Of a DNA stretch of 64,000 bases, positions 1 to 10,626 are shown in pieces (position 1 is the first letter of the stretch; each line of letters starts with the position of its first letter). The position numbers were made by a program, and so were the translations under genes. The notes under the pieces were generated by a model that saw only the letters and a list, made by a program, of their open reading frames with translations, did no database searches and was not told where the DNA came from. Origin of the DNA: Mesostigma viride (taxonomy: Eukaryota; Streptophyta; Mesostigmatophyceae; Mesostigmatales; Mesostigmataceae); NCBI GenBank assembly GCA_009746045.1, contig RPFO01000448.1:4528391-4592390 (forward strand), read 5' to 3'.

Positions 1-56
1 GCCAGAAGTCTGCATGGTCATGCATATACTCACGCCAGAAGAGGTGTCGTTCCACC

Positions 57-565
57 CGTGCTCTTTATAAGTATCGTTATCATTCTTACCAGTGCTCTTT
101 ACTAGTATCGTTATCATTCTTACCAGTGCTCTTTACTAGTATCGTTATCATTCTTACCAGTGCTCTTTACTAGTATCGTTATCATTCTTACCAGTGCTCT
201 TTACTAGTACTGTCATCATTCTTACCAGTGCTCTTTACTAGTATCGTTATCATTCTTGCCAGTGCTCTTTACTAGTATCGTTATCATTCTTACCAGTGCT
301 CTTTACTAGTTTCGTTATCATTCTTACCAGTGCTCTTTACTAGTTTCGTCATCATTCTTACCAGTGCTCTTTTCTAGTATCGTTATCATTCTTACCAGTG
401 CTCTTTACTAGTACTGTCATCATTCTTACCAGTGCTCTTTACTAGTATCGTTATCATTCTTACCAGTGCTCTTTACTAGTATCGTTATCATTCTTACCAG
501 TGCTCTTTACTAGTATCGTCATCATTCTTACCAGTGCTCTTTACTCGTATCGGCATCATTCTTAC
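57..565. repeat. 34-bp tandem repeat (about 15 units)
   Basis: A 34-bp unit containing GTGCTCTTTACTAGTATCG repeats head to tail with few differences (for example TACTGTCATC in place of TATCGTTATC). Unit starts at 88 and 122 give the period. There are no spacers, so it is a minisatellite. No gene is visible in the first 800 bases. Confidence 0.95.
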
Positions 566-807
566 AAACTGTTGTGTTTCTATTACTCCATTCGCCCTGC
601 AGTGCTCCCGCTTCTCAACACTCCACCCCAGCGAGGCCAGTGCGCAGTGGCTATTATAAGACCAGGTTCAAGGCATTGCGTCATGCAACGCCATAATGCA
701 ACACTATCTTGCTTACGGATCAGGCGACTACATGGGCCACCTCCCGAACAAGCCACCAAATCTCGCACCTTCTAAACAGCCCCCCAAACCTCGCATTCCT
801 GAACGGG

Positions 808-1620
808 TCACCAATGCACATCCCGCAGCGTGGTCACCAACCCACGCACCTCTTGCACCATGCGCGTGATCAGGTCCAGGGGGCGCACAGGGATGTAGCA
901 CTCGCGCTTGTGGCCGATCGTGGGCGCCACGTCATCCTCCTCGTCCTCGTCGTCTGAGTTTGGTTCCGCATCGTTTGGCAGCTCCCACTCGTCACCGGCC
1001 ATCGCCGTCTCCACCGAGGCCGCGTGCGCCTTTTTTTTGGCGCCAAGCGCGTCCGCGACCCAGTTGCGGTGGACGGCACCGGGCGGGCCGGACAGCTGGC
1101 TCGCTCCCATTAACGGCTGGAGGGAGTCGTCGAGCAGGGGCGTGGGGGGGGTGACCGGGGTCATGAATGCCGGGCCAGTAAGGGGGGAGTGGTGGGCCAA
1201 TGGGGGTAATGTGGCCTTCTTGCCGGCAAGCTGCACGCCGGCGGGCGTCGTGATGGCGCTCCCGGAGGAGCCATCGAGGGCCGGAGGCGAGCCGAAGGCA
1301 TGGAGCAAGGGCAGGGGCACTGGTTTGGCAGGAATTGTCGAGGAAGGAGGGCGGAGGTAGCGCAGGGGAAACGTAGGGCACATTGGCATCATGACGCTGT
1401 GACTAGGTTAAGAAGAATTTTGAACCGGAATGCCTGGGCGTATTTCTTGGACAATCCAAAATCGCATACAGCGGGTCATGAAAAACTGCAGAGATTTCGC
1501 AAGCCCGAAAAAGACCAGACAGTAGCTACCTTGTGAGGCCGCCGGTCCGCCTCCCAGACTGGAGGGCTTTTTGGCCTTTTTGGCAGGGATTGCCGGCGCA
1601 ACATTGGCCATTGAGCCCAC
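808..1620 (-). CDS. Two-exon gene of unknown function, acidic C-terminal half
   Basis: Proposed exons on the minus strand: 1620-1530 (starts MGSMANVAPAIPAKKAKK) and 1319-808. The donor is CAAG|GTAGCT. The acceptor follows a pyrimidine-rich tract ending in AAACCAG|TGCC. Exon lengths of 91 and 512 bases fit phase 1 and give 200 residues with an intact stop. The protein has a lysine/alanine/proline-rich N-terminus, a Pro/Thr/Ser-rich middle, the acidic run SDDEDEEDD, and a hydrophobic tail (IPVRPLDLITRMVQEVRGL) that may be an amphipathic helix. I do not recognise the family. GC content is well above the flanks, which supports coding. An alternative is that the second exon is used alone from the ATG at 1392 (194 residues). 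Confidence 0.45.
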
Positions 1621-2257
1621 AGTTTGTGCTTACAATTGACAGCAACCGTCACTGGATAGGAGGAAGCACTCGAAACTTATCCTCAAAACTGGATAGGAGT
1701 AATAACTCAACACTTCCGCCGGGGAATCCACAGACGCGAAATTATCCAAACCTGTGCGGCTTGCATTGATTGTCGATGAGCTGCAACATAGCAACCATGT
1801 CATTTTCGTTTTAGTCGACTCTCACTAGCCTCGCATCTGCCGTGAAATCCGTGTCTTCCATCTGACGGGGGTCGCTCAAATTTGGCACTTCCCGGTAACC
1901 AGAAGGTTCTTAGCAGATATGCTTGGCTTCGGTTATTGTCTGCACACGCGTGCATTACGGTGGCGACATGACAATCCAGAACCAGCCATCGCTTATTTAA
2001 GCAAGACTCGACCTTGCTGCAATACATCGGTCAAATAACCGGCAGGGCTGGTGCGGTGTTTTTTATATTTTTGACAGTTGATTAGGGGTGATTGTGACCG
2101 GACGAAGTCCACGCTTGCCATCTGCGCGGACCTCGCTGCGGACTGACAGTTCGTGCACCAAATATAGGCGTTGCTGAGGCTCAGATGACAGTAGCTAAAA
2201 TCTGGTTTTCGGTTCTGACAGGTTACAACGTCATGTTGTTGATGTTGTTGTTGTTTC

Positions 2258-2330
2258 CGGGTAAATGGGTATTTTTATTAACCAATAGGAATATCGTTAG
2301 GTGAAGGGGTACCACGTATCGACCAGCTGG
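2258..2330. repeat. Dispersed repeat, copy 1
   Basis: About 73 bases beginning CCGGGTAAATGGGTATTTTT and ending GTACCACGTATCGACCAGC recur at 37867-37945 with about 90 percent identity by eye. A weaker relative (GGGGAAATGGGTATATGTTA) follows at about 2424. No coding content. Confidence 0.8.
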
Positions 2331-2358
2331 TTACCCAATGTCAATGTTGTTGTTGTTG

Positions 2359-2416
2359 CCCACGCCGCACATGGGCAGCAGACAGCAGACTGAGCAGAGC
2401 CCATGTGCGGCGTGGG
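2359..2416. repeat. 18-bp perfect inverted repeat with 22-base loop
   Basis: Left arm CCCACGCCGCACATGGGC (2359-2376) is the exact reverse complement of the right arm (2399-2416). GTGCGGCGTGGGA recurs once more near 2480. Could be the end of a small foldback element; no ORF. Confidence 0.85.
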
Positions 2417-2508
2417 ATATTCGGGGAAATGGGTATATGTTATTAGCCAATTTTGATTATGGACCAAAGAGGTAAAAATGTGCGGCGTGGGATACAACGA
2501 TACAAAAG

Positions 2509-2509
<1 letters not shown>

Positions 2510-2592
<83 letters not shown>
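2510..2592. repeat. (AACT)n microsatellite
   Basis: About 20 uninterrupted AACT units. Confidence 0.97.
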
Positions 2593-2593
<1 letters not shown>

Positions 2594-3164
2594 GTTGGTG
2601 AACTGCTACTACATAGTAAATGCAGCAAAAGCAGAAGAGTGGACAACCCCTTAGAAGTCCAGTGGCTTCCGTGGTCTAGTAAGGCTCCGTTTTAGCCACT
2701 GACATCTTGATACCCTAGGCTTAGCAGGGATTAACTACTGGCTATATTTGGAATAAACGTACACCTATTTACCTGGAAAAGCAGAAGAGTGGAGTCAGTT
2801 GACCTCACGACTAGTCACGAGTGCGAGTAGCCGGCGCGGGAAGAAACTCGACTACCTAAACTCAACGAGTGCGAGTTGTGCACAGCCTTCGCAAATCGCA
2901 CCACGCATCGGGTCATTTCTAGCTTTGGCAGCAATACATGTTCACATCAATATGTCAAGGAGACAACAATATATGTTCAGATCGCAACTTTCAAGTTCTT
3001 GCAGGCAAGTAATCGACAAGAAATTCGATTGAGCAGGCGTCGGGCATTTTCTACATGTTGTTTCTAGGATGCACAGGCTGAAAATCGGTTAATGTTATCG
3101 CGATACCGAGGTAACCTGGGGGGTTTTATCGCCTTGCTCGGAAACGCGTGTTGGCCCGCACAAC

Positions 3165-3992
3165 GTGCAGGTTAGGGTGTGTTCACGTATTTCTGCCATG
3201 AAATTTTACCCCTGTGACCCGGATGATGCCTCAAGAAAGCTGCATGGGTCTACCTTGGTCCTGGCCTGTCCTTCAGTTGCCAACGTCGGACAGCTAGCGG
3301 TTGATCTACTGATATCAACCCTAAAGATGAAGCGCGTGGGATACCTAGATCATCCCGCTGTGCTCCAGTGCGCCGGGAATAGCCCTTTCTTTGGGGATGA
3401 GCCAGGCTCAATTGCTCTTGCGGTTGAAGTCTTCCATGACAAGGAAAGGTCATTAACGGTGGTGCAGCAACGCACGCCCTTTGCCCGCGGCCAAAAGGAC
3501 GTCTTCGCCGCGGATTTTGTGACCTGGGCCAAGTCGATCGGGTTTTGTAGAGTCGTATTGTCACTAGGACTAGACGCGACCTTCCGGGTCGACAAGCACC
3601 TCGGCGACCGCCGTATCCATTACCAGGCATCCTCGGCCGATGGTCGAGACGATACGTGCGAGGACCTGTCGTGGTCGTTACTAGACGTCGACCCTGGACA
3701 GGACCGGGAGCCCGCCGACGCAACGGAGCACGAGCCGCCCCCCTTGTGCGGGCGTCTGGCACAGAAGCTGCTTGCGCACGCACGGGCCGAGAGCGTGCCT
3801 ATGGTCGGTGTCATGATGTTCTGCATTGAGGGGGACAACATGGGGGATGCGGATGGGATGGCATGCGCCTTGGCGGCATACCTGAAGCTGGAAACGGGTG
3901 GCAGTAGCACCCTGGTGGCTCCTAGGTGGACAATCCCCCCCTCGTGGGCATACTTGTATGGCCCACCAGTCGATGTCTCGCTTTTCCAATGA
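3165..3992 (+). CDS. PSMG2: Proteasome assembly chaperone 2 (PSMG2/PAC2)
   Basis: Single-exon gene, 275 codons from the ATG at 3165 or 264 from the ATG at 3198. The second start is favoured because the family signature VANVGQLAVDLLISTLKM then begins about 25 residues in, as in animal PSMG2. The family's conserved pieces appear in order: VGQLA-DLLISTL near the N-terminus, the central WAKSIGFCRVVLSLG strand-helix, FCIEGDNMGDADGMA, and the C-terminal WTIPPSWAYLYGPP, which matches the W-IP-SW-LFG tail of the family. The known role is to pair with PSMG1 and chaperone assembly of the alpha ring of the 20S proteasome in cytosol or nucleus. Length fits the family (about 260). An acidic linker (about residues 170-190) looks lineage-specific. 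No introns, unlike the other genes here. Confidence 0.93.
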   Translation: MQVRVCSRISAMKFYPCDPDDASRKLHGSTLVLACPSVANVGQLAVDLLISTLKMKRVGYLDHPAVLQCAGNSPFFGDEPGSIALAVEVFHDKERSLTVVQQRTPFARGQKDVFAADFVTWAKSIGFCRVVLSLGLDATFRVDKHLGDRRIHYQASSADGRDDTCEDLSWSLLDVDPGQDREPADATEHEPPPLCGRLAQKLLAHARAESVPMVGVMMFCIEGDNMGDADGMACALAAYLKLETGGSSTLVAPRWTIPPSWAYLYGPPVDVSLFQ

Positions 3993-4103
3993 TCTATTTC
4001 CTACGCGGTGTAAGCTGTTGTTGTTTTGACACGGTGCAGCCTGGGTAACAACAGGCCATCAGCCTGGCAGCAGTTGACTGCCCGGCTACCACCATATGCA
4101 TGG

Positions 4104-4165
4104 CATAGGCCAGAAATATGGTGAACCCGGACCATGGTAGCTCGAGCCTGCTGTTATCTTATCTG
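4104..4165 (+). repeat. Dispersed short repeat (GGACCATGGTAGCTCGAGCC family)
   Basis: Shares GGCCAGAAAT and CCGGACCATGGTAGCTCGAG with 19552-19640 (same strand) and with the reverse complement of 33815-33895. A partial copy (GAGACAACCAGCGC) lies at 7655-7695. Possibly a SINE-like unit; ends not defined. Confidence 0.75.
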
Positions 4166-4561
4166 CATGGCTGGCATACAGTGGTGACACGTGGCATGTG
4201 ACATGTGGCTGTGGGGACAGGCTGTGGCAACTAGAAATAAGTGACCAACATTGCCAAACTTGCTATAGACGTTTTCTGGCATGGCATCAATGGGGTGCCT
4301 CCATCTGCCTGCAACAAGACGCCCTGGTTTGGGATGTTGGCTTTGTAGGCTGCGCTAGGACATTGCAATCTACTAAATGCCATCATCAATGTCATCTTGT
4401 CCAAGGCCCCAAAGCGCCACACGTGCTTTTGTCAGACTGGGGAATCTTCGATCCGTGCGACTAGCCAATTCGCGGGAGTTTCTTCTAGGTTTCGGTATAT
4501 CAACGAGGCGTCCATGACCAGCCAAGAGTCCCATTTGACTTGTCCTTTACTAAGGTCTGAA

Positions 4562-4630
4562 TTAAATTAAATTAAATTATAACACATGGTCTCCGTTGGG
4601 AGATCATGTAGCACATATTCCTTGCTGGAT
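4562..4630 (-). mobile_element. 3' end of a LINE (TTTAA-tail family)
   Basis: Read on the minus strand: GTGCTACATGATCTCC, then a stem-loop TCTCC-CAAC-GGAGA (4603-4590), then TAATTTAATTTAATTTAAT as a simple-repeat tail. The same 3' end occurs at 10213, 11474, 60546 and 60855. Confidence 0.75.
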
Positions 4631-5300
4631 GGGTGGAGGTGGGCGAAGCCGTGTAATCGAACGAACCTAACTCTAAGCTATCTAGTCTAGAAAAATCCTA
4701 ACTACACTATTCAGCAAAAGGTCTGAATGCACTTGATAATCATTTCTTTCGATAAACAGTGCATGAGGCAACTACTTCTGGTCGATCAAAGGAACTTGTG
4801 TCGAAACATGGAAGCTGGTTAGCTAGGTCATGCGGTAAACCGGTAGTCGTAGTTCAATTTTCTAAACGCACACGGACCGGTCCTGGAACTTGTTTCGTTC
4901 TGTTGGTAGCACAAACTTTTTGGTATGTGTCCTCACGCCGGGTGTGGCCCTGCTATCAACTTGATTGGGATGTCATTTTGTTGATTGGGTAATTCAGTAC
5001 GTGCTCCGTGGTCCCCCAACGCCGAGGAGACGAGACTAATTAATTAATTGATCAACTTGACGGTCTGGTGGACTTAGGACATTCGTGACTTAGGAAATTG
5101 GCTGCATTGTGATACTTTCAGGACTTCATGAATTCTGCCACGAGGACTCCCACGAGCCACGAGCCACGAGGTAGCCATGGCTGACGGCGGAGCTCATAAC
5201 TTTCACGTTTGAGCACCGAATTTAGCCGTGAATATCACTATCGCTTCGTCTTTCTAAGACGCACATGCTGATATAATTTTCCGAATCTAAAACGCAATAT

Positions 5301-6650
5301 ATGACGAGCAAACGCCTGTCGACGCAACGCAGTTTGGCGGATGCGCTCGCCTTTGACAATGCGGCAGCTGAGGCTGCCGCCTCGCCAGATCCGGCAGGCA
5401 GCGGTGACACTAGTCGTGCACTGGTGGTCACCCAGCAACCTCCCGGCCTCAATGCTTCGCCATCGGCATCGCCCGACCCTAAACGCGCCCGCTCAACCGA
5501 CAAACCAGGAGGGTCTTCACGCCCCTCGGAACCGCGCTTTCGGCCCCAACCTTTCCAGGTCGATGATTACGACTGGACCACCATTTCTCCGAGTGATGCT
5601 ATGCATCACATCTTCTTCGGGGACTACGCCTCGCTTTACGACCTGTGCCTCCATCTCCACGCCACTGGACGCCTCCTCGTCACCGACGGCCGACGCTGGC
5701 ACAACGTCCGCGAGCTGTTCGGGTGTCCCCGCCCCCAACTCCAACACGCCGTCCTCAACTCTCTTCTCCAGAAGTCTGACGGCGAGATCTGGGCTCCATC
5801 CATCTCCGCCCCCGCATTCCGTTCCATCCTCACGGAAGCCTTTCAGCAGCACGTGACCCCCCTTGCTGCCGACATAGCAGCAATCGGCGGCACGCTGACT
5901 GCTGAACTTCCTCACATTTCCGCCGCCGCCGCCTCCACCTCCACTGCATGCCATTTCCGCCTCCACTGCCGACATCAAAGCCCAGCTCCTCGACATCGAC
6001 CACCGCCTTCAAGCCACCGCCAACGCCCTTGAGAGCTTGCATGACACCGCCGGCCTCACCGCCCAGGCGGTGAAGGACATCGCCGCCCAGCCGGCTTCTG
6101 CTGGCCCGGCCGGCGATGCTCCCTCCTCCTGGGCGGACTTGCTTAAGCAGCACACCACCTCCACCACCTCCACCATCTCGGCACAACTCAAGCAACAAGC
6201 CCTCGACCTTCGCGAGGAAACCGACATCGCCCGGCGCAGCCACAATGTCATCGTCAAGCACTTCGACCAGCCGGCAGGTGAGACCTCCACGAGCCTTCTT
6301 GAGGCATTTAAGCGCGACATTCTTGCCCCCATGCTACTCACTGGTGAGCTGGACATGTCGGCTGTCCGCCTCCCCCGCGCGCGGGGGAAGGCTGGCCCGG
6401 CACCCGTGCTCCTCACCTTTAATACATGGCGGACAAGCTGTTGTTCCTTAAATGCCGCAAGAAGCTCTCGAGGACTCGCTTCACGCTGGACGACGACTTG
6501 ACCCTGGCCCAGCAACAGCGGCGACGCGAGCTATGGCCGACCTACCTTCAGCTCCGGCACAGCGCAGGGGGGAAGCCGGTATACTGGAGGGGGGCGGTCA
6601 TCCACGTTGACCACAAGCCCTGGCAGCCCCCTCCTGCCACCCCAGACTAG
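5301..6650 (+). pseudogene. LINE ORF1-type RNA-binding protein, frameshifted
   Basis: Three consecutive frames together read as one protein of about 450 residues. The breaks are at the GCATGCC insertion near 5947 and near 6420. The N-terminus is low-complexity (Ala/Ser/Pro, probable disorder). The middle has Ala/Thr/Ser-rich helical repeats that could form a coiled coil. The C-terminal segment FLKCRKKLSRTRFTLDDDLT, then QQQRRRELWPTY and VYWRGAVIHVD, matches the C-terminal fold typical of L1-type ORF1 proteins (a basic helix, then R-R-LWP, then a strand pair). That fold binds nucleic acid and acts as a chaperone in the retrotransposition RNP. The comparison with 12669-15140 shows which bases are inserted. 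Confidence 0.8.
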
Positions 6651-7056
6651 GGAATTCATACCAGTAGTGTAGATTAGTCAGGCTTAGCCTAGCATGTGGC
6701 CCACGCGCATGTGCGCCCATAATGGCCCCCATGGATGTTGTCTACAGAATTTAGCCAAGCCCTGCCTATAACGGGACCCCCATGGATGCTGCATTAAGAA
6801 TTTAGCCATGCTATGCAGTGCAGAGAGATGCTCTCTGTCGAGAAGCCATGCCCTAGCTCTTGTATAGCCATGATGATCTTCCCCCATGCACATGACATAC
6901 TCCCCCTTAGCTGGGCATAGTGTGAAGATCATGAGGGTGCAGGTGCCCTAGTGCACCTAGAGCAAGTGTTGTTTACATTCCCACCCTTGCAGGAAGTAGC
7001 TTAGAATGTACATATGATAGGCCATATGCCCCTTCTCTGGGCTATGTGCTACATAT

Positions 7057-7070
7057 ACTCCCAACGGAGT
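7057..7070 (+). promoter_or_regulatory. LINE 3' stem-loop, CAAC loop
   Basis: ACTCC-CAAC-GGAGT, a 5-bp stem closing a four-base loop, 20 bases before the tail. It is also at 15543-15556 (same strand) and 7250-7263 (minus). Other families have TCTCC/GGAGA or CTCCC/GGGAG stems with the same loop. LINE reverse transcriptases can recognise such 3' stem-loops. Confidence 0.75.
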
Positions 7071-7221
7071 TATGTTACAATTCAATTCAATGAATTCTGC
7101 ATAGCTTGCTTTGACAATGTTATTATTGAGGTCGGCTGATGTCGGCGACCTTCATGATCATCGCCACTTATGCAGGTGCCAACCGGATCGTCCGTCGGTC
7201 CAGCGGTTCAGTCCTAGCCGG

Positions 7222-7430
7222 ATTAATTAATTAATTAATTAGGAACATAACTCCGTTGGGAGTATATGTAGCACATAGCCCAGAGAAGGGGCATTATTAT
7301 GGCCTATAATACATTCTAAGCTACTTCAGGTGCAAGGGCACTGGGAATGTAGACAACACTTGCTCTAGGTGCACTAGGGCACCTGCACCACCCAGAGTCT
7401 CGGGCAACTCCCAGCTAAGGATCCTAGCCG
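7222..7430 (-). mobile_element. 5'-truncated 3' UTR of the ORF1-only LINE family
   Basis: On the minus strand this repeats the last 200 bases of the 5128-7100 element (GGGCATATGGCC-like region, CTCTAGGTGCACTAGGGCAC, stem-loop at 7263-7250) and ends in a TTAA tail. Confidence 0.8.
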
Positions 7431-7699
7431 GATGCCCTGGCTGAACCCGCGAGGGGCGACTGAAATTGAGTCGGACTGGCTCAGTTACTGCCGGCTAGCT
7501 CGGCGACCGGATAGTCATGGCATCCGTCTGCGGTGATGACTCTGATCAGCCAACCGAGCCGGCCAGGTCATGAGTGAGGCTGATAAATGGCTGTCTGTTG
7601 TCTCCGATTAGATAGTCGCCTCCTTTGCCGCCTAAGTCTGCGCGCATTGATCACATATCAAGGAGACAACCAGCGCACTTGCCAGAAATTTGACCACAT
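7431..7699. other. Unassigned spacer
   Basis: No ORF of note. Contains a partial dispersed repeat (AAGGAGACAACCAGCGC, 7655-7695) also found at 19552. Confidence 0.5.
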
Positions 7700-10012
7700 A
7701 ATTAATTAATTAATTAATTAATTAGACTCGTGCTCCCGTTGGGGAGTCACGGAGCATTAACCCCGATGGATGGATGGATGGGTGCAAACATTCCTACCGG
7801 TCTAATCTATCTACATTGGCTACATACTACATCTATCTAACAGCATTCTAGCTACAACATCTATCTAGGCAGCCGCACGCTGCCCTAGGGGGAGCTATCT
7901 GGCGTGCCTCCCGCGGGATTGCACACGCGGGCGCTTCCCCACTGGGGGGGGCTCGTTGTCCTCTATGACCTGGGCCCACTTGGCCTTGTCCATCATCTTC
8001 TTCCAAATCACGGAGAGGCCTAGCTAGCTAGGCCCCCCATGTCCTCTACTAGCTGTTCTTTGAAGGTGCGGGCCTTGCGGCGTCTAACATCACTGGGCCC
8101 TGGGCAGCCCACGTCAGGAGGTGCCGGCCAGGCTGGGCTGGTCGCAGTCCTGCGGGGGGGCCACGTGAGGTGTCTACCTGGTTGGTGCGAGCTAGGTGCC
8201 CTACTAGCTTCAGGCGGCGTTGCTTAATGGTGCTGGTGATATAGGGCATGCCCTGGTACAGGTCCTCATTGCGGACATGAGCAGCATATCCTACTCTGAA
8301 AATGGAACGCAGCATGCTGGTGACCGCGCCGTCCAGCTTCAATGCGGGCCAGGTCGGCGGTGAGGGTCCACGTCTCGGCGCCATACGTGAGAACAGGAAG
8401 GACGAGGACCATGAACAGGTCCTGTTTCTCGATCTTGCCCAGGGGCTTGCGCCACAGGGCCCGGTACTGGCGTAAAGCGTGCCGGCCAGGCGAGGGAGAT
8501 GCGATGGTCCACATCAACCTCGCAGCTAGGGAGCAGGCTGCTCAGCAGCTTAACGCGGTCCCGATACAGGACTCGAGAGCCGTCTAGGAGATAGAGGGGC
8601 GGCGGTGAGTTGGTGAGCCCAACCGCCAGGGCCTCTGTCTTCTTGCTGACCTCAAGCCCCACTGCACGGGCCTCGAGAGCCAGGCAGTCAAGCCATGTCT
8701 GCACGTGCTCAGTGTCCTCGAAGAGGGTGGTGTCGTCTGCGTAAATGATGTCTGCTAGCCGAATCTCCGTGTCCGCACCGCCATGCCAGAATTTGTTAGC
8801 AACCTGCACTCCTGGTTCCCTGCCCACGATGCGGGCAAATCGCTTGCGCGCCTGAATCATTACGTATTCGACCACAATAATGAACAGGTAGGGCGACAGC
8901 ACGCAGCCCTGCCACACACCCTTTTGTAAAGGGCATGGGGGCGTGGTCCCGTAAGAAGTGCGCACCGAAGTGGTGGACCCTTCATACAGGTTGCGGATGA
9001 CAGCAATCAGGGGGCGGGGGATCCGGAATGAACTCGAGGATGTCCCAAAGCGCAGGCCAGAAAACCGAATCGAAGGCTTTGATGAAGTCCACCAGCACAA
9101 GGTGCAAAGGGGACTCACCAGGCTGAAGGCGTTGCAGTTCCTCCACCAGTCGGCGAGTAGCGAAGAGCGCCTGTACTGTGTTGCGACCTGAACGGAAGCC
9201 GTGCTGAGTCTCGCTGATCGAGGTGACCGTCCAGGGCCGTGCGCAGGCGGTTCAGGATGAGCCGCATAAGAAGCTTGAGGGGGGCACTTTGAATGCACAC
9301 CCCTCTGTAGTTGCCGGGGTCGGCAGGCGACCCCTTGTTCTTGTACAGCATCGTGCGAAAACTGTGTTCACCAGGCCGCTGGAGGTGGTTGCGACGACAG
9401 CAGAAGGCGGTTGCAGATGTCCCGGAAGAGCAGCATAACACCTGTGTCCTCGAATTCGGCTGCAAGTTTCACAACTGCGGCCGGAATCTCGTCAGAGCCG
9501 GTGGCTGCGTCATAACGCAGGCGCTGGACCGCCTCCGTGACCTCGCGAGAGGTGAATTAAGGAGCTATATAGGCATGTCAGACGGGTCGCCAAGTGGGCC
9601 GACCAGCGGGGGGACTAGGTAGTCCGCCGCTGACCTAGGCGGGGCAGGGGGCCCAGCGGGGCCGGCCAGGGCGGCCGGGCGGGCGGCGGCGGCTGGGAGC
9701 AGGGGTGGGGGCGGCGCAGCTGTCCCCACGACCTCGGCCGTGGCCGTGGCCCAGGTACGAAGCCGCTTGGCTGGGGCGCCGGGGACGTCGTGGCGGTGGG
9801 GCCGACCGAGGCCGTCCGGGTGCCCGAGGCGCTTGTACCAGAACCAGGCCCCCTTGCCGTCGTGCTTCTGCTGGCAGCTGCGCAGGTCCTTGACCATCTG
9901 CATGCTGAGCATCTGCCTTCTCAGCCTGCTCGTAGGCGGCCCTCAGAGCTGCTTGCAGCCCAGGTTTGGCGATCGGATCTCTGTTGCGGCGGAGCATCAC
10001 AGCATTGGCCAC
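7700..10012 (-). mobile_element. LINE A, 5'-truncated, ORF2 bearing
   Basis: Read on the minus strand, a decayed ORF2 (10012 to 8049) is followed by a 3' UTR, a stem-loop CTCCC-CAAC-GGGAG (7746-7733) and a TTAA simple-repeat tail (to 7700). There is no ORF1 and no APE endonuclease upstream, so the insertion is 5' truncated. A closely related copy lies at 10627-11466, and the same 3' end occurs at 61630. Confidence 0.87.
8049..10012 (-). pseudogene. LINE ORF2: reverse transcriptase and C-terminal region, frameshifted
   Basis: Several frames carry successive parts. First is an Ala/Arg-rich linker (NAVMLRRNRDPIAKPGLQAA, about 10012-9900). Next come reverse transcriptase motifs: KNKGSPADPGNYRGVC, then KGVWQGCVLSPYLF and the catalytic LADIIYADDTTLF box (YADD). 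The C-terminal segment has VLTYGAETWTLT and RRLKLVGHLAR, both usual in LINE ORF2 tails. Breaks near 9115, 8500 and 8380 make it a pseudogene. The enzyme would copy element RNA at a nicked target. Confidence 0.9.
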
Positions 10013-10626
10013 ATAGGTATATCAATAAGTGCTCAAGACACTGACAGTATTCAGGGGACCCCGGCCGGCATGGCGATCCAACGTCGTGCCGGACGGAAGC
10101 CGGATGACTGACCAGTAGGGCCGGACCGACGGGACGAGTAGTTCGGTCGGTTGTCTGAGAGCCGGACGGAAACTGAGTAGCCGCGAAGTGAGACCGCGGC
10201 CGGGAGGCCCATATTAAATTAAATTAAAAATTAAATTATAACATGACTCCGTTGCATGGGAGATCATGTAGCACATATTCCCTTGCTGGATGGATGGAGG
10301 TGGGCGAAGCCGCGAAACCGAACTATTCTCTAAGCTCTAACCGCTCTAAGCTAATCTGATCTAGAAAACCCTAATTAACTATTCTACTCAGCAAAGCGCC
10401 CCTGAACCTCTCAGGGGGGGGGGGCTTGCCCACAGGGGCTGGCTTATGAGCCTGGACAATCGTCTTCCACCTCTTCTTGTTCAGCATAGCAGTCCAAGCA
10501 GGAGCTCGAGGGAGTGAATGCGATGTTCAAACGAGGCTGGGACCACTAGGTCGCCCAGCAACCGAACTAGCACTGTAGCGGGTGGGTCATCATGACATCT
10601 GGCATGTTTACCTACCCTTTTAGAAA
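10013..10626 (-). mobile_element. LINE 3' end fragment (TTTAA-tail family) and spacer
   Basis: At 10213-10290 the minus strand carries the GTGCTACATGATCTCC 3' end. Its loop is CATGCAAC in place of CAAC (an inserted CATG) and its tail is TTTAATTT. Downstream (10380-10600) is the ORF2 C-terminal/3' UTR region related to 11600-11800. 10013-10210 shows nothing recognisable. Confidence 0.65.

Larger units (their letters stand above)
1621..3164. other. Intergenic, repeat-bearing, no gene seen
   Basis: AT-rich sequence with simple repeats, a stem-loop and a dispersed repeat (listed separately). Short open frames here show no recognisable domain or coding composition. Confidence 0.6.
3993..5127. other. 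Intergenic, repeat fragments only
   Basis: Holds a dispersed repeat near 4104-4165, a LINE 3' end at 4562-4630 and a decayed plus-strand LINE tail near 5010-5052 (CCCCCAACG then a short TTAA tail). Open frames at 4198-4464 and 4759-4992 show no domain. Confidence 0.6.
5128..7100 (+). mobile_element. Full-length ORF1-only LINE with 11-bp target-site duplication
   Basis: The 11-bp direct repeat ATGAATTCTGC flanks the element (5128-5138 and 7090-7100). Inside are a 5' leader (5139-5300) rich in CACGAG, a single ORF1-type reading frame (5301-6650, now frameshifted), a 440-bp 3' UTR, a stem-loop ACTCC-CAAC-GGAGT (7057-7070) and a short TTCAA tail. No reverse transcriptase or endonuclease frame is present. 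A second copy at 12669-15585 has the same layout, so lack of ORF2 is a property of the family. It is analogous in design to half-LINE (HAL1) elements and would need reverse transcriptase in trans. Confidence 0.88.

Noticed and set aside
3250-3989. Minus-strand ORFs over PSMG2
   Set aside because: Shadows of a conserved coding frame.
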